Shown: positions 40,977-51,171, counted from the stretch's first letter. The stretch is 64,000 bases of DNA from Oleispira sp963851095 (GCA_963851095.1 CAWKOX010000006.1:169963-233962), one strand, 5' to 3'. Notes: generated from the letters alone by a model not told the origin. Translations and numbers: made by a program.

Positions 40977-43469
40977 CTAGACTTCTGATAGCCAAGGCCC
41001 CGCAATTTTTTTATCCAGCTTACGTTCTTTTTTATCGGCGCTGAAGTAGATCGTCACGTATTGCTTTTCATCTCGTATAACTCGGCCTTTGCCAAGTTTG
41101 CCATGAACCAGCCATTGTCCTTTTTGGTACTCGGCATCGTCATCTTCTAATTCGTATTTATTCGCAGACGATATTCCTGAGCCTGTATTCTTAGAGCCTT
41201 TCGTTGAATCTGGTTTTTCTCGTTTTAAGATGAGCTTTATAGGTACTTCGAATTGAATCTTTTCACTGTAACGGGCCAGTAAATTTTGGCTCTTTTTAAC
41301 TTGAATCGCGGCCAGTTCCTTGGGTTCTGAAAGTACTTCACCCACCTCGATTAATTCACCCGCTTGCTGACATAATTCAAAATCGGCTTCGCGCAAGAAC
41401 TTACTGGGCCAGTCTTTGGTTTGCTGCTGTTCTGCCTGTGTCTTTTTATTTTCTTTGGCGCTATTCCAAGTCGGCGGTGCAATTAAATACAGATCTTCTT
41501 TGGCACGAGTCATGGCGACATAAAATAAACGGCGTTCGCTTTCTTCACTGCTCTTGGTGGTAAAAGTACCTTCTGCTTCGTAGGGATAATACCGTGCAGA
41601 CAGCGCAGGAATAATAACCACTGGCCACTCTAAACCTTTGGCTTTGTGAATCGAGGTAATGCGAACGCCGGAGCTTTGTTTGTTTTTGTGGCGTTCTTTT
41701 AATTCGTTTAAATAGGCATAAATCTGATTAGCAGGTTTATTGGTAGTTTTTAAGAAACGCACAAACGCTTTAATAGTTTCGCTGCGATCTTCAATCTGCT
41801 GTGCCGAAAATGCCGAGTCTTTAATGCCTTCGTAAAAATCGGTTGCATTGATATATTGCTGGGCCAGCTGCCAAGCTTTTAACTCTCGCTCACCGAAACC
41901 ACTTCTGTTTTTTACTACATGAGCAGCTGTATTTTTGCCGAGAGATGCCATTTCAGCGGCTTCGATGACCTGCCCACGATCTTCTAATTGCTGGCGCTGC
42001 CATTTGGAAATATCTTTAGGAATTGCACCCCATAACGCTTCGCTCAAATCGCCATCGTGCTGACTGATACTTTCGGCCATGTCTTCTAACAAGGCTCGTT
42101 TCACTTTCGGAAATGGTTGGGTTAATAACGTAAGCCACGCCGCCTTTCGTTCACGACGGTTACGCAGTTTGAAGTTGTCACTGGCAATTTCAAATAAAAT
42201 CCAAAACACCTGCAATTCAAAACGATCAAGTACGGTTTGTGAATGATCTAATTGGTACGGCATGTCTTCTTGTAATAACGCCAATTCGATTGGCGCACTG
42301 ATGCCCCATAATCTGTTTAAAATCGCTACGTCTTCGAGTGGGCGCTTTTCAGCCAGCTCTTTTAATAAAGTTAATACTTGCTGACTGTAATCACCATGAT
42401 ACTGCAAGTGAATGCGGGTATTGGGGGTGGTTGGATGCGATAAACACAGTACGTCTTCGCGATCTTGGTTTTCTCCAATGACCTGATTGGCTAATAAAGA
42501 AAGTTTATGACCGTAGCGAAACGTATGCGGCAGTTGATAACTCGTATGCGCGGTCGTTATTACCTCACCGTGTGCATCTTGAGTATTAAACGCTTTTTCA
42601 AATTCTTTGGTTATGTATTCTGGTTTTGATCCGCGGAATTCATAAATGGTTTGGTCAGCGTCACCAATCACCATGACTTGACCATTGCCTTGATAACCAC
42701 CTGCACCGTGTAAAATTTGTAATAGATATTGCTGAATGCCGTTTACGTCTTGGTATTCATCGACCAAGATCCATTCCATGTGACCGGAGAACTGCTCTGC
42801 GATATCAGGGCGTTGTTTAAACAGTATGCAAGGGTCGTACAGCATGTCGGAAAACGTTATGCGGTTATGTTCCTTGCGCCATTGTTCAAAACGCTCAAAG
42901 GTTTCGATAAAGATTTGGCATTGCTGCGGCAGTTCCGATTCTTCAAACATATCCCCTGCGCTTAACAAATCGGATTTAACCAAGTCGATAAAAGCAACCG
43001 CTGGCTCTACCCATTTTTTACGCTGGGAAAGAATGTCTTGGCGAGTATCTTCTAAGCCTTGGCTGGCCGCGACTTGTTGTAATAATCGCCACACCACACC
43101 GTCCATTTCGCCGGCATTAATAAGATCTTGCTGAATTCCTGGTAGATGACCTTGGCTGATTAAGCGGTGATAAATTTTAAAACCCAATGCGTGGAAAGTT
43201 CTGACATCTGGGTGCGCACCAAAATATTGAATTCCGCTCTGCTGGCAAGGTCGGTTCATTACTTGTTGCAGTTTTATTTGGAAATCCGTTTGCGCGGCTT
43301 TGTTATACATCAAAACCAACATGCGCTTAGGATTACTGCCAGCTAATAAGCGCTGCTGTATAAAGTGCACCAGTGTGGTTGTTTTTCCTGCCCCTGCCAC
43401 GGCAATAACACGCGCATGACCTTGTTGATGGTGGACTATGGATAACTGTTCTGGGGTTAATGCACTCAT
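40977..43469 (-). CDS. UvrD/Rep-family ATP-dependent DNA helicase
   Basis: An 830-residue superfamily 1A helicase. Motifs in order: Walker A AVAGAGKTTT near residue 24, DEYQDVNG, IGDADQTIYEFRGS, and late motifs VRITSIHKAKGLEWP and FYVAMTRAKEDLYL. The C-terminus (EYQKGQWLVHGKLGKGRVI) resembles the Tudor-like domain of PcrA/UvrD. It differs from standard UvrD in length, so it may be a lineage-specific Rep-like helicase. It is cotranscribed with none of its neighbours for certain; 31 bases separate it from the DUF4124 gene downstream. Confidence 0.88.
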   Translation of the reverse strand: MSALTPEQLSIVHHQQGHARVIAVAGAGKTTTLVHFIQQRLLAGSNPKRMLVLMYNKAAQTDFQIKLQQVMNRPCQQSGIQYFGAHPDVRTFHALGFKIYHRLISQGHLPGIQQDLINAGEMDGVVWRLLQQVAASQGLEDTRQDILSQRKKWVEPAVAFIDLVKSDLLSAGDMFEESELPQQCQIFIETFERFEQWRKEHNRITFSDMLYDPCILFKQRPDIAEQFSGHMEWILVDEYQDVNGIQQYLLQILHGAGGYQGNGQVMVIGDADQTIYEFRGSKPEYITKEFEKAFNTQDAHGEVITTAHTSYQLPHTFRYGHKLSLLANQVIGENQDREDVLCLSHPTTPNTRIHLQYHGDYSQQVLTLLKELAEKRPLEDVAILNRLWGISAPIELALLQEDMPYQLDHSQTVLDRFELQVFWILFEIASDNFKLRNRRERKAAWLTLLTQPFPKVKRALLEDMAESISQHDGDLSEALWGAIPKDISKWQRQQLEDRGQVIEAAEMASLGKNTAAHVVKNRSGFGERELKAWQLAQQYINATDFYEGIKDSAFSAQQIEDRSETIKAFVRFLKTTNKPANQIYAYLNELKERHKNKQSSGVRITSIHKAKGLEWPVVIIPALSARYYPYEAEGTFTTKSSEESERRLFYVAMTRAKEDLYLIAPPTWNSAKENKKTQAEQQQTKDWPSKFLREADFELCQQAGELIEVGEVLSEPKELAAIQVKKSQNLLARYSEKIQFEVPIKLILKREKPDSTKGSKNTGSGISSANKYELEDDDAEYQKGQWLVHGKLGKGRVIRDEKQYVTIYFSADKKERKLDKKIAGPWLSEV

Positions 43470-43629
43470 GGAACGGTGTTCTGCCTAATTTAAATAGATT
43501 AAAGGTCTAATATTGGGTAATTGTGTAGCAAATATCTAAAACATGGATGTATTTACGCCGTTTTGCGTAATAAATACCCAATAATGGGCCGTTGTATAGG
43601 AAAGGCATTAGCTTATCACAGACACAAAA

Positions 43630-43659
43630 AAGCCCGCATCTCTTTCAAGATGCAGGCTT
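43630..43659 (-). terminator. Terminator of the csdA-like gene
   Basis: On the minus strand AAGCCTGCATCT and AGATGCGGGCTT form a 12-base stem with one mismatch, followed by six T. It lies about 60 bases after the helicase stop. Confidence 0.8.
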
Positions 43660-43719
43660 TCTTTTCATCGTCAGTTAATTCCGTTAAAAATTAACTGTTG
43701 TCATGATTTTTAATTAATA

Positions 43720-45579
43720 TTAAGAATCACGACGTGGACGACGATCTCCACCACGACCGCCTGGACGACGATCACCACCTTCATTACCATGACGTGGGCG
43801 ACGGTTACCGCCAGCAGGACGACCTGATGGTGGCTTGCGATTTACCGGCTTAGCACCTTCGGCAACTTGTAAGTGCAAAGGCTGACCACAAATACGAGTC
43901 GCTTTTAGCTTAGACATAACCGTTTCTGGCATGCCGTCTGGCAGATCAACCATAGAGAAATCGTCAAAGATTTCGATGTGGCCAATAAACTTACTTTCAA
44001 GATCGGCTTCGTTTGCAATTGCGCCAACGATATTGCCAGGCTTAACGCCATCTTGGTAACCCACTTCCATACGGAAGCGAACCATATCAACATCTGGGCT
44101 ATCTTTAAGTGGCATCGCCTTAGTGCTTACGTCACCTGGGCTCTTACGAGGAGCACGTTCACGCTGTGGACGGTCTTCACGCTCAGTACGTTCACGCTGT
44201 GGCTGGCGAGCACGTTCATTTTCGTTTAAGAATAATGGAATGCCGTTTTGTGCTAAGTGAGCCAATGCAGAAGCGACTTCAACAACGTCTAGCTCTTTAT
44301 CCGTGATCAATTCGTTGATCATTTCTTTGAACATAACCGCTTGTGGGTTACCGATCGTTTCTTGAATTTTCTGTTGGAAGCGTTCGCGACGCTTAGCGTT
44401 CACATCTTTAGCCGTTGGTAATGGCATTTCTTCGATACGCTGACGAGTTGTACGCTCAATCGTGCTAAGCATACGACGCTCACGACCACGTACGAACAAG
44501 ATTGCTTTACCGCTGCGTCCAGCACGGCCAGTACGACCAATACGGTGAACGTAAGATTCAGCATCAAACGGAATATCGTAGTTGATTACGTGAGAAATAC
44601 GCTCAACATCCAAGCCACGTGCAGCAACGTCGGTTGCTACGATCATGTCGAGCTTGCTTTTCTTAAGTTTGTCGACAACACGCTCACGCTGGGCTTGTGG
44701 AATGTCACCGTTTAGGGCTTCACATTTCACGCCGTTTGCTTTCATGAAATCAGCAACTTCTTCAGTTGCTTGCTTAGTACGAACGAATACCATCGTCGCA
44801 TCACAATCTTCAACTTCAGTAATACGTAGCAATGCATCATTTTTATGTGCACCACCAACAAACCAATAACGTTGCTCAATCGTAGAAGCCGTCGCTGTTT
44901 TTGATTCGATTTTAATTTCGATTGGGTTGTTCAGGTGCGTAGAAGCAATATGTTTGATCTGTTTCGGCATAGTGGCCGAGAACAAGGCAACCTGACGTTC
45001 TTTAGGTGCGTGACCCAAGATCCAATCTACGTCATCGATGAAGCCCATGCGTAGCATTTCGTCAGCTTCATCAAGAATAACGGCTTTAATATCCGTTAAA
45101 GACAAAGTGCCTTTTTTCAAGTGATCCATGATACGACCAGGCGTACCAACGATCCATTGAGCGCCACCACGGATTGCGCGAATCTGTGTGCCGTAATCTT
45201 GGCCACCGTATACTGCGGCAACTTTTAGGCCTGGAGTATATTTTGCGTATTCTTCGCATGCAGTAGCAACCTGCATAGCAAGCTCACGGGTTGGTGCAAG
45301 TACTAATACTTGTGGAGTACGGCTTGCCGCATCAGTACGAGCCAATATTGGTAGAGCGAACGCAGCTGTTTTACCAGTACCTGTTTGTGCTAGGCCTAGA
45401 ACATCTTTACCTTCTAATAATGGTGGAATCGCTTGTGCTTGAATTGGCGATGGCTTTTTATAACCCATACCATCCAATACACGTAATAAGTTTTCGGGTA
45501 AGCCAAGATCGCTAAACAATGGACCTTGTTCTTCAGCTACTTCTGTAGCGGTTTCTGTTGTTTTTGGAGTGTCAGACAT
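43720..45579 (-). CDS. deaD: DEAD-box RNA helicase CsdA/DeaD-like
   Basis: A 619-residue cold-shock-type RNA helicase that unwinds structured RNA in ribosome assembly and mRNA decay. Motifs: Q-motif PSPIQAQAIPP, AQTGTGKTAAFA, DEADEMLRMGF, SATMP and HRIGRTGRAG. The C-terminal DbpA-like RNA-binding domain (FRMEVGYQDGVKPGNIVGAI) is followed by an Arg/Gly-rich tail (RRPGGRGGDRRPRRDS). The ATG at 45579 is used, as AGGA lies seven bases before it. The long leader seen upstream fits cold-shock control. Confidence 0.92.
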   Translation of the reverse strand: MSDTPKTTETATEVAEEQGPLFSDLGLPENLLRVLDGMGYKKPSPIQAQAIPPLLEGKDVLGLAQTGTGKTAAFALPILARTDAASRTPQVLVLAPTRELAMQVATACEEYAKYTPGLKVAAVYGGQDYGTQIRAIRGGAQWIVGTPGRIMDHLKKGTLSLTDIKAVILDEADEMLRMGFIDDVDWILGHAPKERQVALFSATMPKQIKHIASTHLNNPIEIKIESKTATASTIEQRYWFVGGAHKNDALLRITEVEDCDATMVFVRTKQATEEVADFMKANGVKCEALNGDIPQAQRERVVDKLKKSKLDMIVATDVAARGLDVERISHVINYDIPFDAESYVHRIGRTGRAGRSGKAILFVRGRERRMLSTIERTTRQRIEEMPLPTAKDVNAKRRERFQQKIQETIGNPQAVMFKEMINELITDKELDVVEVASALAHLAQNGIPLFLNENERARQPQRERTEREDRPQRERAPRKSPGDVSTKAMPLKDSPDVDMVRFRMEVGYQDGVKPGNIVGAIANEADLESKFIGHIEIFDDFSMVDLPDGMPETVMSKLKATRICGQPLHLQVAEGAKPVNRKPPSGRPAGGNRRPRHGNEGGDRRPGGRGGDRRPRRDS

Positions 45580-45749
45580 CACGTCATCCTGTAATAATAC
45601 GTAGGGCAGGAATTAGGGCTGAGCAATACGCGAACAACAACAGATCACACTACACGATCAGTTCGTAACTTATAAATTTTGAAATATATAGCTAACGGAA
45701 TGTTGAATTTTGCCTAGCCCAAAAAAACCAGCAGATTTGAGAGAGGCGA

Positions 45750-45755
45750 ATTATA
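45750..45755 (-). promoter_or_regulatory. -10 box of the deaD promoter
   Basis: A perfect TATAAT on the minus strand, about 170 bases before the deaD start. This would leave a leader of about 165 bases, as in cold-shock helicase genes, where leaders control expression at low temperature. Confidence 0.5.
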
Positions 45756-45940
45756 CGCACTTTTAAAAAAAAATCGTCCTTTTTCTACAATTTGTTACCA
45801 TTTAGTCAGTTTTCGATATAATTTCCACAAACTTTGCTCTTTAATGAGAAACAGTTGAGCTGTAGCCCCTTTGTTTAAAGGCTTCTTCTTGATGCACATA
45901 ATTTGTAGAATTTTGTCAAATTATGCGCTTAGTTAGACTG

Positions 45941-45949
45941 TGATATACT
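45941..45949 (+). promoter_or_regulatory. Extended -10 promoter of ppnP
   Basis: TGATATACT is an extended -10 type element (TG, one base, TATACT), about 80 bases before the ppnP start. A clear -35 box is lacking, as usual for such promoters. Confidence 0.45.
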
Positions 45950-46028
45950 TCGCGCCCAATTTTTAACCGCTTTCTTAATAAGCTATCGCTTTTAAGGGGC
46001 ATAATTCTGTAACAAGTAAGGAATGTTT

Positions 46029-46310
46029 ATGTTTGATGTAAATGAATATTTTGATGGCAACGTAAAATCTATCGCATTTAAAGGCGAACAACTTCCATCA
46101 ACTGTAGGTGTTATGGCGGCTGGTGAATACGAATTCGGAACGAGTCAGAAAGAAGTAATGACCGTTATTGCTGGCGCTTTAATTATTAAGTTGCCGGGAA
46201 GTGATGAGTGGAAAACATTTTCTGCTGGTGAAAGCTTCAACGTTGACGCTAACGTTAGCTTTGGCGTACAAGTTAAAACAGATACTGCTTACTTGTGTAC
46301 GTACGAATAA
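46029..46310 (+). CDS. ppnP: Pyrimidine/purine nucleoside phosphorylase PpnP
   Basis: PpnP (formerly YaiE, DUF1255) phosphorolyses several nucleosides. The 93-residue cupin protein aligns along its length with the enterobacterial enzyme by memory: NEYFDGNVKSIAF, VGVMAAGEYEFGT, MTVIAGALIIKLPG and a C-terminal AYLCTYE. The ATG at 46029 is chosen because AAGGA lies six bases before it; an ATG at 46023 touches that site. It has its own promoter and terminator. Confidence 0.92.
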   Translation: MFDVNEYFDGNVKSIAFKGEQLPSTVGVMAAGEYEFGTSQKEVMTVIAGALIIKLPGSDEWKTFSAGESFNVDANVSFGVQVKTDTAYLCTYE

Positions 46311-46388
46311 TACCGAGTAATACGTTGTTCTTTTAGAGGCTCTATTTATTAGAGACGTTTACTAAAAGCTCCAACCTCTAAAAGCATT

Positions 46389-46430
46389 AAGCCCAGTCTA
46401 AAGTAATCTTATTTTAAGCTGGGCTTTTTT
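46389..46430 (+). terminator. Terminator after ppnP
   Basis: AAGCCCAG (46389-46396) pairs with CTGGGCTT (46419-46426), with a run of six T at the end. A typical rho-independent terminator. Confidence 0.8.
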
Positions 46431-46479
46431 GTGTATCACTTTTACGTGTCTATTTAACATACTAGGTTACGTGAACCCT

Positions 46480-49458
46480 TCAACACGACTGACAAGGTTT
46501 CTGTGCGCGTACCAGTGCTTCAAAATCTTTTACTGGCACAGGTTTAGAGAAATAAAACCCTTGATACACCTCACAGCCTTTTGCTTTCAACATTGCCAAT
46601 TGCTCATTATTTTCAACCCCTTCTGCTAGAATTTTCAGTTTCAAACTTTTAGCCATTAAGATAATGGCATTGGTGATTGCCTCACCTTGAGTATCAGTTA
46701 AAACGTCTTTAACAAAGCTTCGATCTATTTTTAACTTATCGACATTAAAGCGCTGTAAATACGCTAAAGATGAATACCCCGTCCCAAAGTCATCAATCGC
46801 TAAAGTGAATCCCTTCCGCTTTAATTCTGCGATGGTTTGAATAACCAGCGGACTGGGTTCAATTAAGGCTCCTTCTGTTATTTCTAACTCGATCGTTCTT
46901 GGGTCCACCCTCGTTCTTTCAATAATTTCATTCAGCCGAGATAAAAAGCTCACATCCATAAAACTGTATTTAGTAATATTTATCGCGAGAATAAAAGGGG
47001 GGAAATCACTTGCTCGCCAATTCGCTTGCTGCAGACAAGCCGTTTCTAGCACCCAATAATCGATCGAGGCCATCAGCCCACTTCGCTCTGCAACGGGTAA
47101 GAACAGCATGGGCGAAATAATTCCATCAACAGGATGATGCCAGCGTAATAAGGCTTCTGCGCCAACAATACGACCATCTGTCATATCAACTTGTGGCTGA
47201 TAATAAAGCTGTAATTCACTTTTATTGACGAGTGCCCGACGCAACTCACTTTCTAATTTCATTTTTGCTTGAGCAACTTCAGTTAGCTCTAACGTATAAA
47301 AATGAACGCCATTGCGGCCATTATCTTTAACTTGAGTAACCGCAGCATCAGCATGACTAATCAGCTCTGTAGCCGAAATCCCATCGGTGGGATAAAAACT
47401 AACGCCAATACTTACGCCCAAGAAAATGGTTTTACCATCGAGAAATTCAAAAGGCTCTGCCATAAGCTCTAATATGGATTGTGCAACTGAGGCAACATGC
47501 CCTACTTCATCGACTTGCTCTAATAACAATACGAATTCATCACCGCCAATGCGGGCCAATGTATCTGAATCACGGATCCGTTTGCGTAAGCGTTCGGAAA
47601 CCATGAGTAAGACATCATCACCAATAGAATGACCAAGGCTATCATTAACATTCTTAAAGTGATCTAGATCTATGTACATGATCGCTAATCGGTATTTATT
47701 GCGTTTCGCTATTTCTATTGAGTGCGTCAAGCGAGAATGGAACAATAATCGATTCGGTAACCCTGTGAGCTGATCAGTATGGGAGAGTTGTTCAATCTGT
47801 TTTTCTGTATTTTTAAGATGACTTATGTCTGAAAAAACTGCAATTCTATTGATGATTTCATCGTTTTCATCAAATACATTTTTAATCGATAACCATTCGG
47901 GATAAATATCGCCATTTTTACGTTTATTGCAAATCTCGCCTTCCCAGCTTCCTGTTTTGTCTAAACTATTTTTCATTCGCGCGTAAAATTCTTTTGACTG
48001 CAGCCCTGAACTTAATAATGTGGGCCTGTTACCCAGAGCATCTTTTTCGCTATAGCCAGTAATGGCACTAAAGGCCTTATTCACTGCAATAATATTGGTG
48101 TCTTTATCTGTGATTAAAGATCCTTCTTGGGTCGACTCGAACATAATCGCAGCCAGTCTATTTCTTTCCTCGGCTTGCTTGTGTTCTGTTACATCAAGCA
48201 CAGAGCCAATTCGTCTGAGTAACTTGCCGTTATGATCGAGCACTGCTTTCCCTCGGCCTTGGACATACTTCAACGTTCCGGAGGTCGAGTATATCCGATA
48301 AACAAAGCTATAAGGGACTTGCTCTGCTATCGATTTTCCGATTACTTCCGCAGCATTCTGCCGATCATCAGGGTGGACAAAGGTAAGAAATAACTCAAAA
48401 TTAATATCCTTAGATTCTTCTAATTCAAAAATTTTAAATACTTCTGGACTGCATTTCAAAAATTCACTACTGGCAGCTAAAGACCAACTGCCAATTTTAG
48501 CGACCGCCTGGCTCTCTAATAGCTGTTCTTGTCTTGCTTGTAATTCAGCATTTACACTTTGTCGATCAAGGGTAGCAAAAAAGATATCAGCAATACTGCG
48601 AATCAAACTTGTATCGTCTTGTCGCCAGTTCTCTATGCTGTTTTTAAAGCCTAACAATAAACACCCACACCCTAAACGCTCACCCTGTAATGGCAACACG
48701 ATTGCATAAGGTACATTCATTGCAGCCAGCAATTGCTGCAAAGGGGGATTCGATAGTGCGTCACGGGGTAAGAACAGAGCTGATTCTGTCGAAAATAGAC
48801 TATTTAAATGACCAAAATCGAGACTATTTAATGCTTCATTCGAACCCCCTTTTAAATCCTCATTTTCGCCAGGTCCATAGATGTTTAAAGGCGTACTGGT
48901 ATTGTGATTCCCGCAATACATTAGACAAGTAACATGTGCCCCAAGCTCTTCTTTTAACTGTTTGAGACTCGTATTAAGTACTTCATCAATTTGAGAGTGT
49001 TTTGCAGTGAGAAATTTTTGCGATAGCGTCATGACAAGCCGCTCTAGCCGTAAAAATAGATTGAAGCTGTGATCAGGCTGCTTATCTTCCTCTACAAAAA
49101 TCACGACACCTTGTATTGTTTTACTGCCTTCATGGGTTAATGCTCCATGGCATATGATATTGAGGTACTGCTGACTTTCGGTTTGAATTCTAAACGTCAG
49201 ACTTTGTGGGCCCGCTGGTTGTTGAAGGTATTTTTGTGTAATCGCAGAAACTTGAACAAGATCTTGTGGATGTATTCTTTTCAGTAGCCAATCAATAGAA
49301 AACGTCTTTTCGCTTAATAGACCACCAGCCCGATCCATAAGATTTGAGGAACAGTGTATTAAGCCAGCATTCAAATCTATTTCCCAGTCTACGAGCGGGT
49401 CACGTATTTGAGTTAAGCTTGTAGATTCTGGTGAATTTAGCTTTTTTTGCATGCCCAT
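46480..49458 (-). CDS. Multi-domain PAS/GAF-GGDEF-EAL cyclic di-GMP protein
   Basis: A 992-residue soluble signalling protein. Approximate domains: an N-terminal PAS-like region (20-130), a GAF-like region (150-310), two PAS domains (about 315-430 and 440-560; the second with ITDKDTNIIAVNKAFSAITGYSEKD), GGDEF (565-735, intact RIGGDEF and SHTDQLTGLPNRLLFHSR), and EAL (745-985, with AEALLRWHHP, NITKYSF and IDDFGTGYSSLAYLQRF). Both catalytic signatures are intact, so it could make or degrade cyclic di-GMP. It lies 30 bases after a PilZ gene on the same strand, a natural receptor partner. Confidence 0.9.
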   Translation of the reverse strand: MGMQKKLNSPESTSLTQIRDPLVDWEIDLNAGLIHCSSNLMDRAGGLLSEKTFSIDWLLKRIHPQDLVQVSAITQKYLQQPAGPQSLTFRIQTESQQYLNIICHGALTHEGSKTIQGVVIFVEEDKQPDHSFNLFLRLERLVMTLSQKFLTAKHSQIDEVLNTSLKQLKEELGAHVTCLMYCGNHNTSTPLNIYGPGENEDLKGGSNEALNSLDFGHLNSLFSTESALFLPRDALSNPPLQQLLAAMNVPYAIVLPLQGERLGCGCLLLGFKNSIENWRQDDTSLIRSIADIFFATLDRQSVNAELQARQEQLLESQAVAKIGSWSLAASSEFLKCSPEVFKIFELEESKDINFELFLTFVHPDDRQNAAEVIGKSIAEQVPYSFVYRIYSTSGTLKYVQGRGKAVLDHNGKLLRRIGSVLDVTEHKQAEERNRLAAIMFESTQEGSLITDKDTNIIAVNKAFSAITGYSEKDALGNRPTLLSSGLQSKEFYARMKNSLDKTGSWEGEICNKRKNGDIYPEWLSIKNVFDENDEIINRIAVFSDISHLKNTEKQIEQLSHTDQLTGLPNRLLFHSRLTHSIEIAKRNKYRLAIMYIDLDHFKNVNDSLGHSIGDDVLLMVSERLRKRIRDSDTLARIGGDEFVLLLEQVDEVGHVASVAQSILELMAEPFEFLDGKTIFLGVSIGVSFYPTDGISATELISHADAAVTQVKDNGRNGVHFYTLELTEVAQAKMKLESELRRALVNKSELQLYYQPQVDMTDGRIVGAEALLRWHHPVDGIISPMLFLPVAERSGLMASIDYWVLETACLQQANWRASDFPPFILAINITKYSFMDVSFLSRLNEIIERTRVDPRTIELEITEGALIEPSPLVIQTIAELKRKGFTLAIDDFGTGYSSLAYLQRFNVDKLKIDRSFVKDVLTDTQGEAITNAIILMAKSLKLKILAEGVENNEQLAMLKAKGCEVYQGFYFSKPVPVKDFEALVRAQKPCQSC

Positions 49459-49488
49459 CCTACAACATTTTTCGGCTTAAACTGCATC

Positions 49489-50172
49489 TTAAGCGTGTTT
49501 CAATAAATAACTGCTTAACGCAATTCGGTGGCAATCTTTGATTTCTAGAAATTGGGCGCCTAATGAATATCCTGCTGCTGTTTCTGTACGCGATCGAATC
49601 ATTGCCGTTAAATCGATTATCTGAACAATACCAAAGACTCTAATCTCAAAGTTCATTATGATATTATCGCCAACCTTCAGGTCATTCGCCGTAGTGTCGA
49701 TACGGCAACCACAAATACTGGCGTCAACCATTTGTGCCTGAATAGTATTTAATCGGGTATTGATTGAGCTAATATCTCGGCCATCTGAATAGTTTAGTAC
49801 ACACGATAAACGAACATTAGCTCGGTTATTCCGACGCATCTCTCCTGACACAATAGTGCTTGGCATTGCGATATGCAGATAAGGTGATGGTTGAGGACAA
49901 ATATTCGATACCGTCGTTCTAAAGGCACAAGCACTATCTATCTGTTCAATGAATAAACGAGCTTTTACAGATAAATCTAATAGTGCATCACTAAGCTCCA
50001 ACTGCGGAGCTGAAACCATGATCGATTGATTGGGGCAAATCCCCCACAAATGATAACCGCCACTGAGTGCTGGCAAGCCTTCAAACTCTAGGTGAAGACT
50101 CTGGCCTAAGCGCAGTGACTCTTCTAAGGAGTGGATCGGTAACGCGGTATGTGTCTGCAGAGCTTGATCCAT
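49489..50172 (-). CDS. PilZ-domain cyclic di-GMP receptor
   Basis: A 227-residue protein with an N-terminal YcgR-like beta domain and a C-terminal PilZ domain. The PilZ binding motif is visible as RRNNRANVRLSC near residue 115 (RxxxR type) and DASICGCRI near 150 (D/NxSxxG type). Such proteins act as flagellar or type IV pilus brakes when cyclic di-GMP is bound. It is directly upstream of the GGDEF-EAL gene (30 bases) and downstream of an FKBP gene, so a three-gene transcript is possible. Confidence 0.85.
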   Translation of the reverse strand: MDQALQTHTALPIHSLEESLRLGQSLHLEFEGLPALSGGYHLWGICPNQSIMVSAPQLELSDALLDLSVKARLFIEQIDSACAFRTTVSNICPQPSPYLHIAMPSTIVSGEMRRNNRANVRLSCVLNYSDGRDISSINTRLNTIQAQMVDASICGCRIDTTANDLKVGDNIIMNFEIRVFGIVQIIDLTAMIRSRTETAAGYSLGAQFLEIKDCHRIALSSYLLKHA

Positions 50173-50247
50173 AATATTCCTAAATACTATTTTATTAGTT
50201 TTAGTATAGACAAGCTCTGCTAATTACCAATTTTCTTATTAAATGAA

Positions 50248-50730
50248 TTAGTGCTGATGACCGCCAATGCCGTGGGCATGGCCGTGCTGTATTTCTTCAG
50301 CAGTTGCTGGACGTATTTCTTCGACTTTTACTTCAAACGTTAGCTCTTTACCCGCAAATGGATGGTTAGCATCAACATCAACCATAAACTTCCCGACTTT
50401 AAGTACCGTTACCTGGCGCGGTCCTTGATCAGTTTCTACATGAGCAACCATGCCTTTCTTCCATTTTTTAGCGCCCTGTAGGTGCTTCGCTGGAATACGT
50501 TGAATAGCAGTTTCATCACGCTGGCCGTATGCATTTTCTGGTGCAACGGTAACCGTGAACTCATCTCCAGACTCTTTGCCGATCATAGCCTCTTCCAACC
50601 CTGGAATGATATTGCCATGCCCGTGAAGATAGGCCATTGGTTCATTACCATGAGAGGCTTCAATCACAGTACCGTCAGCATCTTTTAGCGTGTAATGAAA
50701 TTGAACAACGGTGTCTTTTGCAATGGCCAT
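50248..50730 (-). CDS. FKBP-type peptidyl-prolyl isomerase, SlyD-like (second copy)
   Basis: A 160-residue SlyD-type prolyl isomerase. Features: VVQFHYTLKDADGTVIEAS, LHGHGNIIPGLEEAMIGK, NHPFAGKELTFEV and the His-rich tail HGHAHGIGGHQH. The ATG at 50730 is used since GGAG lies six bases before it; an ATG at 50745 overlaps that site. It resembles the homologue at 39080 along its length but is clearly diverged, so this is an older duplication. Confidence 0.9.
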   Translation of the reverse strand: MAIAKDTVVQFHYTLKDADGTVIEASHGNEPMAYLHGHGNIIPGLEEAMIGKESGDEFTVTVAPENAYGQRDETAIQRIPAKHLQGAKKWKKGMVAHVETDQGPRQVTVLKVGKFMVDVDANHPFAGKELTFEVKVEEIRPATAEEIQHGHAHGIGGHQH

Positions 50731-50816
50731 GATGGGCTCCTTCATAAAAAGGCGCTAGTATCGGTAAAGCACAAGATTTTCGCAAGTGATACTATGGGAA
50801 AGTCAGCTATCAAAAG

Positions 50817-51086
50817 ATGTTTATCACGATGTTTGAAAAAGAAGATTTATTAGCACTGGCCAACCAGTATATGCCGTTTGGCAAATATCAAGGTCGAGTG
50901 ATTATTGATGTACCTGAAGAATACCTGCTCTGGTTTGCTAAAAAAGGCTTTCCTGAAGGTCGCTTAGGCATGCTGCTTGCCTTGGCTTTAGAGGTAAAGA
51001 TTAACGGCCTAGAGCACATTATTGAACCATTGAAGAAAAAAGATGCGAGTCAATTTATTGCTAATGATTCACAGACACGTCATTAG
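50817..51086 (+). CDS. DUF3820 family small protein
   Basis: A protein of 85-89 residues of the DUF3820 family, whose members have been linked to quorum-sensing-controlled virulence factors in name only. The signature is MPFGKYQGRVIIDVPEEYLLWFAKKGFPEG. Two starts are possible, 50817 or 50829; neither has a strong ribosome site. No partner is evident, and the role is unknown. Confidence 0.8.
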   Translation: MFITMFEKEDLLALANQYMPFGKYQGRVIIDVPEEYLLWFAKKGFPEGRLGMLLALALEVKINGLEHIIEPLKKKDASQFIANDSQTRH

Positions 51087-51171
51087 CCGCATTTTTCTTT
51101 TAATGGAATTATTCAGAAAAATCAGTATCAACCTTAATTAGAGCTGATTAGATGCAAGAAGGAATTTAGAG

